This document shows positions 1 to 7,918 of a DNA stretch of 11,938 bases, piece by piece. Origin of the DNA: an uncultured Salinimicrobium sp. GTDB lineage: Bacteria > Bacteroidota > Bacteroidia > Flavobacteriales > Flavobacteriaceae. Position numbers and translations under genes: made by a program. The notes under the pieces were generated by a model, which ran no database searches, was not told where the DNA came from, and saw only the letters and a list, made by a program, of their open reading frames with translations. The stretch's first letter is position 1, and every line of letters begins with the position of its first letter. The stretch lies in assembly GCA_946887025.1 (NCBI GenBank), contig CAMPJY010000080.1, positions 1 to 11,938 of the forward strand, read 5' to 3'.

Positions 1-701
1 AAATTCCTATCCGATCGCCAGCTCCATTCGAAAATCTGTGACATATCGCTTTCAGATACTACTGCTATGGCATCCCCCAGCCCAAGGTCCAAGTGGGAGG
101 TGATCAAAAAGATGCTCACCACCACTGCGGTGAGGAGGAAAAGCGTCTGCAGGGTATCGGTATACACGATGGTCTTGATCCCGCCCCTGAAGGTGTAGAG
201 CCAGATGAGCAGAATTGTTACCAAAACAGTTACATAAAATGGTACCCCGAAGGCATCAAAGAAAGCGAGCTGTAGCACCAGGGCTGCGAGGAAGAGGCGG
301 AATGAGGCCCCGATAGTCTGGGAAATCAGGAAAAATGAAGCACCCGAAAGATAGGAATTGTGTCCAAAGCGGTCCCGCAGGTATTCATAAATGGAAACCA
401 GGTTCATTCGGTAAAACAGGGGGATGAGCACCAAGGCTATGACGGCATAACCGACCATGTTTCCCATCACGAACTGCAGATAGGTCCATCCGGAGTTGCC
501 CACTTCCCCCGGAACGGAGATGAAGGTCACCCCTGACAAGGTGGCTCCCACCATTCCGAACGCCACCAGGAACCAGGGGGACTGTCGGTTTCCGGTGAAG
601 AAAGTGGAGTTGTCCGAGGAGTTTCTGGAGGTAAAATAGCTGATGCCCAGCAGCACTAGAAAGTAGAGGGCGATGATGCTAAAAACGAGGATGGGGGTCA
701 T
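1..701 (-). CDS. Sodium:solute symporter (SSS family), N-terminal part
   Basis: This is the first 233 codons of a sodium-coupled solute symporter in the inner membrane; the rest lies beyond position 1. Reading starts at the ATG at 701-699 and stays open to the edge. About six hydrophobic segments are visible, near residues 3-22, 46-64, 76-97, 117-148, 155-171 and 184-203. Family hallmarks are GATLSGVTFISVPG (residues 52-65, in the sodium/substrate-site region), YLRDRFG (107-113) and FRGGIKTIVYTDTLQ (171-185). SSS proteins are usually around 500 residues, so roughly half is missing. It lies 94 bp after the DUF187 lipoprotein gene with no classical terminator between them, so co-transcription is plausible. 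SSS members carry sugars, sialic acid, amino acids and other solutes. Next to murQ and hexosaminidase genes, an amino sugar such as MurNAc or GlcNAc is the likely substrate, but this is inference. Confidence 0.9.
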   Translation of the reverse strand, partial: MTPILVFSIIALYFLVLLGISYFTSRNSSDNSTFFTGNRQSPWFLVAFGMVGATLSGVTFISVPGEVGNSGWTYLQFVMGNMVGYAVIALVLIPLFYRMNLVSIYEYLRDRFGHNSYLSGASFFLISQTIGASFRLFLAALVLQLAFFDAFGVPFYVTVLVTILLIWLYTFRGGIKTIVYTDTLQTLFLLTAVVVSIFLITSHLDLGLGDAIAVVSESDMSQIFEWSWRSDRN

Positions 702-727
702 GGATCTTTAATTTATTTCGGTTATTA

Positions 728-776
728 GGGGGGGGTTGCCACGAATTCACGAATATTTTTTAAATATAATTCGTGG
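728..776. repeat. G8 tract plus long intergenic palindrome
   Basis: An uninterrupted run of eight G (728-735) is followed by an inverted repeat. The outer arms are CCACGAATT (739-747) and AATTCGTGG (768-776). The inner arms are ATATTT (753-758) and AAATAT (762-767) around a TTT loop, and five unpaired bases (748-752) sit on one side. ACGAATTCACGAAT on the plus strand is also an imperfect tandem repeat of ACGAAT. On the minus strand the element sits between the DUF187 gene and the symporter and is not followed by a U-run, so it does not look like a standard terminator. It may be a REP-like dispersed palindrome or an mRNA-stabilising hairpin. The structure is seen directly; the role is inferred. 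Confidence 0.55.
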
Positions 777-795
777 GTCCGTGCTCCCATTCAGT

Positions 796-2478
796 TTATG
801 GCTTCAGCTCCACCACCTTGAATTCACTTTCATTCCCTGTTCTGTCGATAGCAGTGATAGCCACGGCCTCAACGGGAACTTTTTTGGTTCCGATATATTT
901 GGAAACATTGAAGGAGCTGGCATCGCGGTTCAGGATCTTATAATTCCAGGTGTCGCCATGCTTGAAATAGGCCACCCATTTGAAAACCTCCTGATCGTCC
1001 CCGGGAACCCAGGTAAGCTTAATGACTTCCCCGTTAGGTTCAGGAACTACCACGGGCGCCGCAGGAGCCGTATCATCCAGCCAGGGGCTGGCAGGTACAA
1101 GCGCCTGTTTCTGGTAAGGCCCTTCCAGCACTGCTTTCGCCAGATTGGGATAATTTACAAGAGGCGCAATGCTCCAGAAAACCACTCCGGGACTTTGGGG
1201 TAACATTCCACGGGTGATCATGATCTGGTTGATCACCTCATCCACATTCTTTTCATCCCCGCCAAGACCTGCATTAATACCGGGCCAGAGGTGGCGTTGC
1301 TGAAAATTCTGCTCTTCCCACCATCCCAGAAGGACAGGAAAGCTTTGTTTCAACTGATTGGTGGTCCAGTACAGCTGCGGGGTGAAATAATCAATCCAGC
1401 CTTCATTCAACCAGAGTTTGGCATCGGCGTAAAGTTTATCGTACTGATCGTATCCCGTAATGGATTCGGGATATCCGGGGCGCCATATTCCAAATGGACT
1501 AAGACCAAACTTCACCTCAGGCTTTTCAGCCTTTATTTCTTCGTAGATATTCTTGATGAAGGAATTGACATTCTCCCGTCTCCAGTCACCTCTTGAGAGC
1601 TCCCCTCCTGCATTTTTGTAGGCGTTCCAGCTCTTATCATCAGGGAAGTCCTTTCCGTTGTTATATGAGTCGTAGGGATAAAAATAGTCGTCGAAATGGA
1701 TGCCGTCGAGGTCGTAACGCTTCACCAGGTCCATAACCACCGCTGTGGAAATTTCTTTAGTGCCTTCCAGGGCCGGATCCATCCAGTACATCCCGTTGGC
1801 GAGTTTGACTACCAGTTCCGGATTGGTTTTGATAATGGATTTTTCACTGATCTCCTTCCCTGAAGAATGATGGGCTCGATAAGGATTCAGCCAGGCGTGG
1901 AGTTCAAGGCCACGATCATGGGCCGCCTCTATCCAGAAGTGCAGGGGATCATAGAAAGGCTCCGGGGCTTTTCCCTGTTCACCGGTAAGGAAATAGGACC
2001 AGGGTTCCAGCTCACTGTCATAAAGAGCATCTGCCTGAGGTCTTACCTGAAAGATCACGGCGTTGAAATTGTTTGCCTTCAGCAGGTCCAGCAGTTTAAT
2101 CGCTTCCTGCTGTTGTTCCTTGGGAGTCAGACCTGGTTTGCTGGGCCAGTTGATATTGGCCACCGTTGCCACCCAGGCAGCACGGAATTCCCTTGGAACA
2201 TGGGGGCCTTCCCGCTTTACCGGCTCCGGCTCTACTATTTTTTCCACTGTTTCAGTTGGCGTTGCGATAGTATCTTCTACGACCACTGCCTCGGGAAATT
2301 CGGTTACTTCAGGGGTTTGAGGTACCTCCGGAATTTCTGCTTCTGGCGTTTCTTTAACCACCGGAACTTCTTTTTTAACTGGTGGATTTTTTGAAACTGT
2401 GCGTTTGGAGGTGATACAGGCATTCAGGATCAGCAATAAGCAAAGGCTGAGGATGATGCGGGGGATGTTGTAGGGCAT
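796..2478 (-). CDS. DUF187/GHL10 glycoside hydrolase lipoprotein (DigH/YngK-like)
   Basis: Predicted secreted glycosidase of 560 residues with a TIM-barrel catalytic domain. The signal peptide ends in a lipobox, LNAC with lipidated Cys21. Residues 22-95 form a Pro/Glu/Val-rich stalk. The catalytic region (about 97-455) begins REFRAAWVATVANINWPS and carries VIFQVRPQADALY (141-153), ELHAWLNPYRAH (192-203) and DLDGIHFDDYFYPY (256-269), all typical of the DUF187/GHL10 family. Residues 470-560 resemble a fibronectin-type-III-like domain. Automatic annotation often says family 10 glycosyl hydrolase, but it is not a classical GH10 xylanase. The best-known relative, E. coli DigH (YddW), cuts denuded peptidoglycan glycan strands. 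With murQ nearby, peptidoglycan glycan is therefore a reasonable substrate (inference). The gene follows the susD terminator, so it probably has its own promoter; a TAAATTTC element (7 of 8 matches to TAnnTTTG) lies about 65-70 bp upstream but is weak. Confidence 0.88.
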   Translation of the reverse strand: MPYNIPRIILSLCLLLILNACITSKRTVSKNPPVKKEVPVVKETPEAEIPEVPQTPEVTEFPEAVVVEDTIATPTETVEKIVEPEPVKREGPHVPREFRAAWVATVANINWPSKPGLTPKEQQQEAIKLLDLLKANNFNAVIFQVRPQADALYDSELEPWSYFLTGEQGKAPEPFYDPLHFWIEAAHDRGLELHAWLNPYRAHHSSGKEISEKSIIKTNPELVVKLANGMYWMDPALEGTKEISTAVVMDLVKRYDLDGIHFDDYFYPYDSYNNGKDFPDDKSWNAYKNAGGELSRGDWRRENVNSFIKNIYEEIKAEKPEVKFGLSPFGIWRPGYPESITGYDQYDKLYADAKLWLNEGWIDYFTPQLYWTTNQLKQSFPVLLGWWEEQNFQQRHLWPGINAGLGGDEKNVDEVINQIMITRGMLPQSPGVVFWSIAPLVNYPNLAKAVLEGPYQKQALVPASPWLDDTAPAAPVVVPEPNGEVIKLTWVPGDDQEVFKWVAYFKHGDTWNYKILNRDASSFNVSKYIGTKKVPVEAVAITAIDRTGNESEFKVVELKP

Positions 2479-2570
2479 GTGAGGTGGATTAAAAGGAGTT
2501 ACAATATAAGGACAACGACCTGACTGATTGGTTTAAAATACGCCGAAATTTAAGGTTCTTTCCCTGAGAT

Positions 2571-2622
2571 ATAAAATAAAAGTGCCCTCCAAGATAATTT
2601 ACCTGTGGAGGGCTCTTTTATT
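2571..2622 (-). terminator. Intrinsic terminator after susD
   Basis: A GC-rich stem, GCCCTCCA (2584-2591) with TGGAGGGC (2606-2613), encloses a 14-nt loop. After one mismatch the stem extends through A/T pairs to 2575/2622. On the minus transcript the 3' arm and tail read CACTTTTATTTTAT, a U-rich run directly after the GC stem. It starts 15 nt beyond the susD stop. The A/T flanks are symmetrical, so it could also terminate plus-strand transcripts. It separates the susCD unit from the DUF187 lipoprotein gene. Confidence 0.85.
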
Positions 2623-2636
2623 CAAAAGCTAATTCA

Positions 2637-4355
2637 TTATTCCCAACCAGGGTTCTGGGCCAATTCATAACCGGCCTCCCTGTACAGGGTAATCTGATCC
2701 AGCGGAAGCGGATATAGATAAACCTTTTCCCCGGGGAATATTCTCCAGGTGGACTCAGTAGGAGCTGGAATAATATAACCTTCTTCTCCTTCAGTAAGGA
2801 CAAGTCCGGCGATATCATCCGCATTTTCCGGATAATCAGATTTATCAACCCATGCTCCCCTGTTGGTATCGGGATACTGGGACATGTCTAGCTGTTCGAG
2901 TTGCTTCCATCTTCTCAGGTCATCATATCTGAAACCTTCCATCATGAGCTCTACCCTTCTTTCTCTTCGGATCTCCCAGATAAGGGCAGGAACATCCGGG
3001 TCTCTGTCCGGGTCATCATATACAACTCCATTTACTGCCGGCTCACCACCTATTACCTGAAGATCAGGAAGATCAATTCCGGGTCTTGATCTAAGTACGT
3101 TGATCGATTTATCGAGATCGGCCTGATCAACCGCAGGGCCACCAAGGGTGGCAAGTTCAGCCACTGCTTCAATGTAGTTCATTAAAACTTCCCCGTATCT
3201 GATGACAGGTGCATCGGTAGGATTCAGACTGGAGCTCCCAATTGGATCATCCTTAATTTCTTCATTAAGGAATTTATGGGTTGCATATCCGGTAGTGGAA
3301 TAATTGGTGTGGATACCTGAAATTCTCAACTCATCTGAAACAAAAGTTTCATAGATACGAGGATCCCTGTCAGCCATTACGTTCTCAATTCCTTTATCTC
3401 CCTGATAAAGCGGAGAGATTTCGATAGGAAGACCATCCGCAGCAAGGTAGGATTCGATAGCTTCTTTTGATACCCCGGTCTGCGCCTCGGTATTGTTGTA
3501 ACTGTTGAGGGCGTGGGTCAAAACTCCTGACTCATACTCTCGGAAAAGGATCACCTCCGGATTACCACTCAGGTCCAGGGAGTTGAATACAGATCGGTAA
3601 TCTCCCAGTGAGAAATCCCCTGATGCCATTACCTGCTCTGAAGCCCATTTGGAAGCCTCAAGGTATTCCTTAGCTTTCTCGGTGTTGTTCAAATGGTACT
3701 TCTGCCAGGTGCCTTCAAAAAGGAAGATACGGGACATAAAAGCCAAAACAACATTCCTGTCTACCATCTGCCCTTCATTCGGAACGGCTTCTCTTACATG
3801 TTCAGCAGCATACTGGAAATCCTCAAGCACCTTGTCCATTACAAAGGTTCTGGAATCCCTTGGCTTATATAAAACTTCCATTTCTTCCTCGGTAAGTTCT
3901 TCCTCATACCATGGCACATCCCCAAATCTTTTGACCAGATCGTGGTATTCCATTCCTCTGAAGAATCTTCCAATTCCGGTCCAGTGTTCAATGGCCTCTT
4001 CTTCCATCGGTACGGTCTGTACCCTGTTGATGAAGATGTTGGCTTTACGAACCCATCCAAAGTCCCAGCCTCCACCGGTGGTAGGTACCACCTTTACAAA
4101 AGGAGAAGGGTTGGTAGGACTGAAATCATCGTTAAAAGATTCCCCGGAGAAGTAATCCCCCCAGGCGTAACCTGATCCATAGCCTACGAAATAGGCCGGA
4201 TAGAAGTCAAAGGCAAAGGTCCTCACATTTTCTTCGCTGCTCCAATAGGTTTCATCCACAAGCTGGTCCTGTGGCGGAACATCAAGGAAATCTTTTTCAC
4301 AACTCACAAATGTAGCTGTGAGCAGTAACAGATATATATATTTAATGTTTTTCAT
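2637..4355 (-). CDS. susD: SusD/RagB-family outer-membrane glycan-binding lipoprotein
   Basis: This 572-residue protein is the surface lipoprotein partner that caps the SusC channel and captures oligosaccharides. The signal peptide MKNIKYIYLLLLTATFVSC gives a lipidated Cys19. The next residues, EKDFLD, contain the Lys-Asp pair resembling the lipoprotein export signal of Flavobacteriia, which fits surface exposure. SusD hallmarks are an N-terminal segment with an aromatic-rich start and the helix IGRFFRGMEYHDLVKRFGDV (128-147), then EIRRERRVELMMEGFRYDDL (461-480) followed by RRWK, then YLYPLPLDQI (547-556) and the C-terminal QNPGW (567-571). Length is normal for the family. It begins 11 bp after the susC stop across an A/T-only spacer, so the two genes are almost certainly co-transcribed. 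The gene ends in a strong terminator. Ligand specificity cannot be read from the sequence; the neighbouring murQ and GH20 genes suggest an amino-sugar glycan. Confidence 0.96.
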   Translation of the reverse strand: MKNIKYIYLLLLTATFVSCEKDFLDVPPQDQLVDETYWSSEENVRTFAFDFYPAYFVGYGSGYAWGDYFSGESFNDDFSPTNPSPFVKVVPTTGGGWDFGWVRKANIFINRVQTVPMEEEAIEHWTGIGRFFRGMEYHDLVKRFGDVPWYEEELTEEEMEVLYKPRDSRTFVMDKVLEDFQYAAEHVREAVPNEGQMVDRNVVLAFMSRIFLFEGTWQKYHLNNTEKAKEYLEASKWASEQVMASGDFSLGDYRSVFNSLDLSGNPEVILFREYESGVLTHALNSYNNTEAQTGVSKEAIESYLAADGLPIEISPLYQGDKGIENVMADRDPRIYETFVSDELRISGIHTNYSTTGYATHKFLNEEIKDDPIGSSSLNPTDAPVIRYGEVLMNYIEAVAELATLGGPAVDQADLDKSINVLRSRPGIDLPDLQVIGGEPAVNGVVYDDPDRDPDVPALIWEIRRERRVELMMEGFRYDDLRRWKQLEQLDMSQYPDTNRGAWVDKSDYPENADDIAGLVLTEGEEGYIIPAPTESTWRIFPGEKVYLYPLPLDQITLYREAGYELAQNPGWE

Positions 4356-4366
4356 TTTATTTTTTT

Positions 4367-7300
4367 TTAAAGTGATACTTGTAAACCAAAGGAGAGGGCT
4401 CTTCTATAAGGATACACCCGTCCAAAGGAGTTAGGATCATTCAGACCTGCAGTGGTATAGTCAATTTCAGGATCGATCGGCACTTCAAGGTTGTCTATCT
4501 CAAACAGGTTTTCCCCACTGAAGTAGATTCTCAGGTTGTCGACCATCAGTCTTTCTGCCCAGTTGTCAGCAAGCGTGTAACCAACAGTAATGTTCTTCAT
4601 CCTTAAGTAAGACATGTCTAACAGGTAGCGTGTCTGCGGCTGAAAGTTGGTAGGATTCACCTGTTGCCCGGCATCGGTAGGTCTTGGATAATAAGCATCG
4701 GTATTTTCAGGGGTCCAGTAGTCGAGCTGGTGATCGAACCAGCCTTCAGCAGGTCGATATCCGGGAACGAATACAGGTCCGTTGGCCCACATATCGCGTT
4801 TTCCGACTCCCTGCATGAAGATACTCAGATCAAATCCTTTCCAGTCAGCACCCAACTGGATTCCATACTGGTAACGCGGAGTAGAATTCCCAATAACTTT
4901 CATATCGCCCGAATCACTTCTTGTCTCGGCTCCATAATCGATCACCCCATCTCCATTAAGGTCTTTGTACTTCACATCTCCAGGTCCGAAATTGAACCAG
5001 GAAGTGGTTTCGAAGATATCCTGATTGGCAACGCCAGCCGCATAATCTCCATTGGCGTCAAAATCTTCTTCGGTGAAAAGACGATCTGTCTCATAACCCC
5101 AGATCTCACCCAATACCATTCCTTCGTAGTAAACAAAATTACGTCCGGGAATCGGGTTCGGGAGCCTTTCGGTGGTATTGTTGTACTTGGTGATCTTCTG
5201 TTCGAAATCGGTCAATGTACCTCTGGCACTAATATTCAGGCCGTTGTCGAATGAGTGCTGGAAGTCAACCGCTAGTTCCCAACCGGTGGTTGTTAATTCC
5301 CCGTAATTTCTGGCGGGGGAACCTGTACCAAAAGTTTCCGGCAAGGTTAGACCCGGACTGTGCATATCGCTTACAGTCCTTTCGTACCAGTCATAGGAAA
5401 TTCCCAATCTGTCATTGAAGAATCTGGAATCCACACCAATATCAAGGGTGGTTACCGTTTCCCAGGTGAGGGAGGCTGGTAGAGCTCCTGGAGTATCCAC
5501 GGTTATTTGGTTTACTCCATCGATTACCCAATCAGAATCATCAGAAGGCATTACTCTATAAATATTGCTCAGGCTGGCATTCTGGTTTCCAATGGATCCA
5601 TAGGAAGCCCGCAGCTTCAGATGTGAAAGGGTCGGGGATATTGGTTCCATGAAAGCTTCGTTAGAGATAATCCACCCCGCAGATACTGAAGGGAAGAATC
5701 CCCATTTCTTTTCGGCTGAAAGTCTTGAGGAACCATCATAACGTCCGTTCACTTCCAGAAGGTACTTATCCATAAATGAATAGTTGATTCTTCCAAAGGC
5801 TCCAAGGGTGGTCCACTTATTTCTGTCTCCCGAAACAAATTGGTCTCCGGTCGCCAATTCAAGTTCTCCCATGTTCAGGTCCAACAGATTCCTTCGTTGG
5901 GAAGAATGGAACCAATACTCAAATTCTTCCAAATCCCCTCCGGCAGTAACCTTAAATTCATGATTTCCAATAGTTTCTTCGAAAGTGGCATACGCCTTGG
6001 CAGTATTTCTTCTGCTCCAGTTGGAATTGTACTGCACCCTGTTATAGGTTGCACTACTATAAGGACCATATTGCAGATCGGGACCGGTGGCCCAGAAGTT
6101 GTAAGCGGATAATACCCCACCCGTCTGATGTTCATGGCCCTCTACCCTGTCATGGGTAAAGTCAGCATTGATGGAAAGGCCTTCAAAAGGAGTGATGGTA
6201 GTTCCCAAATTGATCCTGGAAAGAGAATTTGTGATCTCGTTCATTTTTGCCTGCTCCACTTCAGAGATATGGTTTCTGAAAGGATGTCCCTCAAAAGTAC
6301 CATAAGGATAGAAGGCCGGCCAACGGGTAACATAATACCAGGGGTCATAAGTAGCCGAGGAGAAAATGAAAGGTTCAGTGGTAAGTGAATTCGAATGCAA
6401 CACACTTGCACGGGTGCTCCACCAGTCAGTGATTTCGGTGGTAAGATCAAGGTTGAAGTTGTAACGATCGTAGGTATCAGGATTTACTTTATAAACCCCT
6501 TGCTGGGTCAGATAACCAAGACCTAGATAATAAGTGGTGTTTTCGGTACCTCCAGAAATAGAAAGATCGTGTTTCTGTTGTGGGGCCCATTCTTCAAGGA
6601 AAAGTTCCATAGGGTCCCATGGACGGATGAAATAGAGTTGCCCGCCTCTTTCATAGAAGTCACGGCCTTCCACCATTTCCAGACCCAGATCCTGACCGCC
6701 GTACTCCTCTTCCCATGCACGCATATCGGCAATGGATTGACGGTCCACATACATCTGGATTATCCCAAAGTCATTCTTATTGGGATTGGTTCGCTGCATT
6801 GCTTCCAAAGCCATCTCGGCCCCGTCAGCTGCAGGAGCCACTTTAGGCATGGTAGTAGGAGTCGCCCAGGAGAAGTTATTGGAATAACGCACCTGCGGCG
6901 CCTGATTCTTCACCCCGTCCTTGGTCGTGATCAGAATCACCCCCCAGGCAGCCCTTGCCCCATAAATGGAGGTAGAAGCGGCATCCTTTAATACGGAAAT
7001 ACTCGCAATATCCTGTGGGTTGATGTAATTAAGGTTCGGAATCTCCACATTATCCACCAGGATTAGTGGCTGTGCTCCTCCGGTACTTCCCAAGGAACCT
7101 ACAGTACCCCTCAGATTGATCTTCGGACTGGTCCCGATCTGGCCGGTGGGCGAGGTAATGGTAAGTCCGGGCGTAGTTCCCTGAAGTCCTCTTGCCACGT
7201 CCGTAATAGGACGCGCCTCCAGTACATCCGTGTCAACGGTAGAAACCGCTCCGGTAAGGTTGGCTCTTTTCTGAACCCCATACCCTACCACGACGATCTC

Positions 7301-7612
7301 ATCCAGAGCCTGGATATCGTCCTGCAGGGTTACTTCCAGATAATCCTGTCCGTCCACCGCGATTTCCATTGGCTGGAAACCGATGTAAGAAAACACGAGA
7401 ATTGGACTCTCTCCAGATACTGTAAGGCTGAACTCCCCGTCAAAATCGGTAGTCGTACCTACTGAAGTATCTTTAACATAAACAGATACCCCGGGAATGG
7501 GCATACCGCTCCCGTCTGATACCTTTCCTGTCACTTCCCTCTCCTGCGCAAACGTTTGCGCCGAAAGGAGAAAAAGACAGCATAGCAGAAATGCATGTAA
7601 TTTTTTACTCAT
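4367..7612 (-). CDS. susC: SusC/RagA-family TonB-dependent outer-membrane transporter
   Basis: This is a 1081-residue outer-membrane beta-barrel that imports oligosaccharides using TonB energy. A signal peptide (about 1-22, ending in QTFA) is followed by a carboxypeptidase-regulatory-like domain (25-97: REVTGKVSDGSGMPIPGVSV, later FDGEFSL). The junction DEIVVVGYGVQKRANLTGAV (104-123) leads into the plug, which contains LILVDNVEI (183-191) and ISVLKDAASTSIYGARAAWG (205-224). The remainder is barrel, including YKDLNGDGVIDYGAE, common in SusC proteins. There is no STN domain, so it is not expected to signal to an anti-sigma factor. The last residue is Leu (FGLQVSL) where most SusC proteins end in an aromatic, a minor oddity. 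Position and pairing with susD are standard. A perfect LacI-type palindrome lies within the signal-peptide codons. The substrate is inferred from the neighbours to be an amino-sugar glycan. Confidence 0.97.
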   Translation of the reverse strand: MSKKLHAFLLCCLFLLSAQTFAQEREVTGKVSDGSGMPIPGVSVYVKDTSVGTTTDFDGEFSLTVSGESPILVFSYIGFQPMEIAVDGQDYLEVTLQDDIQALDEIVVVGYGVQKRANLTGAVSTVDTDVLEARPITDVARGLQGTTPGLTITSPTGQIGTSPKINLRGTVGSLGSTGGAQPLILVDNVEIPNLNYINPQDIASISVLKDAASTSIYGARAAWGVILITTKDGVKNQAPQVRYSNNFSWATPTTMPKVAPAADGAEMALEAMQRTNPNKNDFGIIQMYVDRQSIADMRAWEEEYGGQDLGLEMVEGRDFYERGGQLYFIRPWDPMELFLEEWAPQQKHDLSISGGTENTTYYLGLGYLTQQGVYKVNPDTYDRYNFNLDLTTEITDWWSTRASVLHSNSLTTEPFIFSSATYDPWYYVTRWPAFYPYGTFEGHPFRNHISEVEQAKMNEITNSLSRINLGTTITPFEGLSINADFTHDRVEGHEHQTGGVLSAYNFWATGPDLQYGPYSSATYNRVQYNSNWSRRNTAKAYATFEETIGNHEFKVTAGGDLEEFEYWFHSSQRRNLLDLNMGELELATGDQFVSGDRNKWTTLGAFGRINYSFMDKYLLEVNGRYDGSSRLSAEKKWGFFPSVSAGWIISNEAFMEPISPTLSHLKLRASYGSIGNQNASLSNIYRVMPSDDSDWVIDGVNQITVDTPGALPASLTWETVTTLDIGVDSRFFNDRLGISYDWYERTVSDMHSPGLTLPETFGTGSPARNYGELTTTGWELAVDFQHSFDNGLNISARGTLTDFEQKITKYNNTTERLPNPIPGRNFVYYEGMVLGEIWGYETDRLFTEEDFDANGDYAAGVANQDIFETTSWFNFGPGDVKYKDLNGDGVIDYGAETRSDSGDMKVIGNSTPRYQYGIQLGADWKGFDLSIFMQGVGKRDMWANGPVFVPGYRPAEGWFDHQLDYWTPENTDAYYPRPTDAGQQVNPTNFQPQTRYLLDMSYLRMKNITVGYTLADNWAERLMVDNLRIYFSGENLFEIDNLEVPIDPEIDYTTAGLNDPNSFGRVYPYRRALSFGLQVSL
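7546..7561. promoter_or_regulatory. Perfect 16-bp LacI/PurR-type palindrome in early susC
   Basis: GCGCAAACGTTTGCGC is a perfect palindrome. Its central 14 bases, CGCAAACGTTTGCG, match the symmetric form of the E. coli PurR operator, and AAACGTTT with a central CG is the usual LacI/GalR-family core. It lies about 52-67 bases into susC, within codons for the signal-peptidase region (Ala-Gln-Thr-Phe-Ala), and about 75-90 bases downstream of the predicted transcription start. A LacI-family repressor bound here could block elongation. The match is seen; the function is inferred. The codons encode an ordinary cleavage site, so chance remains possible. Confidence 0.45.
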
Positions 7613-7918
7613 AATGTTAAAATTTTTGGTCTTGTTTCGTGGGTCAAAGTTAAAGAAAATAAAAACATCAGGAACTTATGGGAAAAATTAATGGAAGTGG
7701 CCCTTTTAAAAAACACTTTTTCAAAAGAACCTTTAAAACGATGAAAAAAGAAGCCTCAATTCTGCGGAATCACAAGATTCTTCTAATTTCGAATTAGAAA
7801 AAGCAGGTGGGCAAAAATCAGAAAAATGGATTTTCCGGCATTCTTGATTGAGAATACCCGAAGGGGGAACCTTATCGGGGCAGCTTAATGAGATGTACCC
7901 AAGGGAACAACAGAATAT
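7613..7918 (-). other. 306-bp murQ-susC intergenic leader with hairpins
   Basis: No gene is visible in this stretch. Three inverted repeats are present. CCCG+AAGG (7857-7864) pairs with CCTT+CGGG (7870-7879) across a two-base bulge, about 40 nt after the murQ stop. TTCTAATT (7781-7788) pairs with AATTAGAA (7792-7799) around TCG. Directly abutting it, GAATC (7767-7771) pairs with GATTC (7776-7780). None is directly followed by a U-run on the minus strand; a U6 run occurs 17 nt beyond the last one. The first hairpin may end or protect the murQ mRNA. The 7781-7799 element could equally be a DNA operator. The susC promoter lies in the last 40 bp. Confidence 0.4.
7645..7652 (-). promoter_or_regulatory. 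Candidate Bacteroidota -7 element for susCD
   Basis: TAACTTTG on the minus strand matches the Bacteroidota -7 consensus TAnnTTTG exactly. Transcription would start near 7638, leaving a 5' leader of about 25 nt before the susC ATG, which is normal in this phylum. No convincing -33 TTG was found at the expected distance, so the call rests on the -7 element and its position. Confidence 0.45.

Noticed and set aside
736..1203. Open plus-strand frame opposite the 3' end of the DUF187 gene
   Set aside because: It lies almost wholly antisense to a convincing lipoprotein glycosidase, has no recognisable motif, and begins inside the intergenic palindrome. It is a shadow frame, as are the other plus-strand open frames here.
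796..2478. Classical GH10 xylanase
   Set aside because: The common label is family 10 glycosyl hydrolase, but the motifs (FRAAWVAT, DGIHFDDYFYPY) belong to DUF187/GHL10, not to GH10 xylanases with their paired catalytic glutamates.
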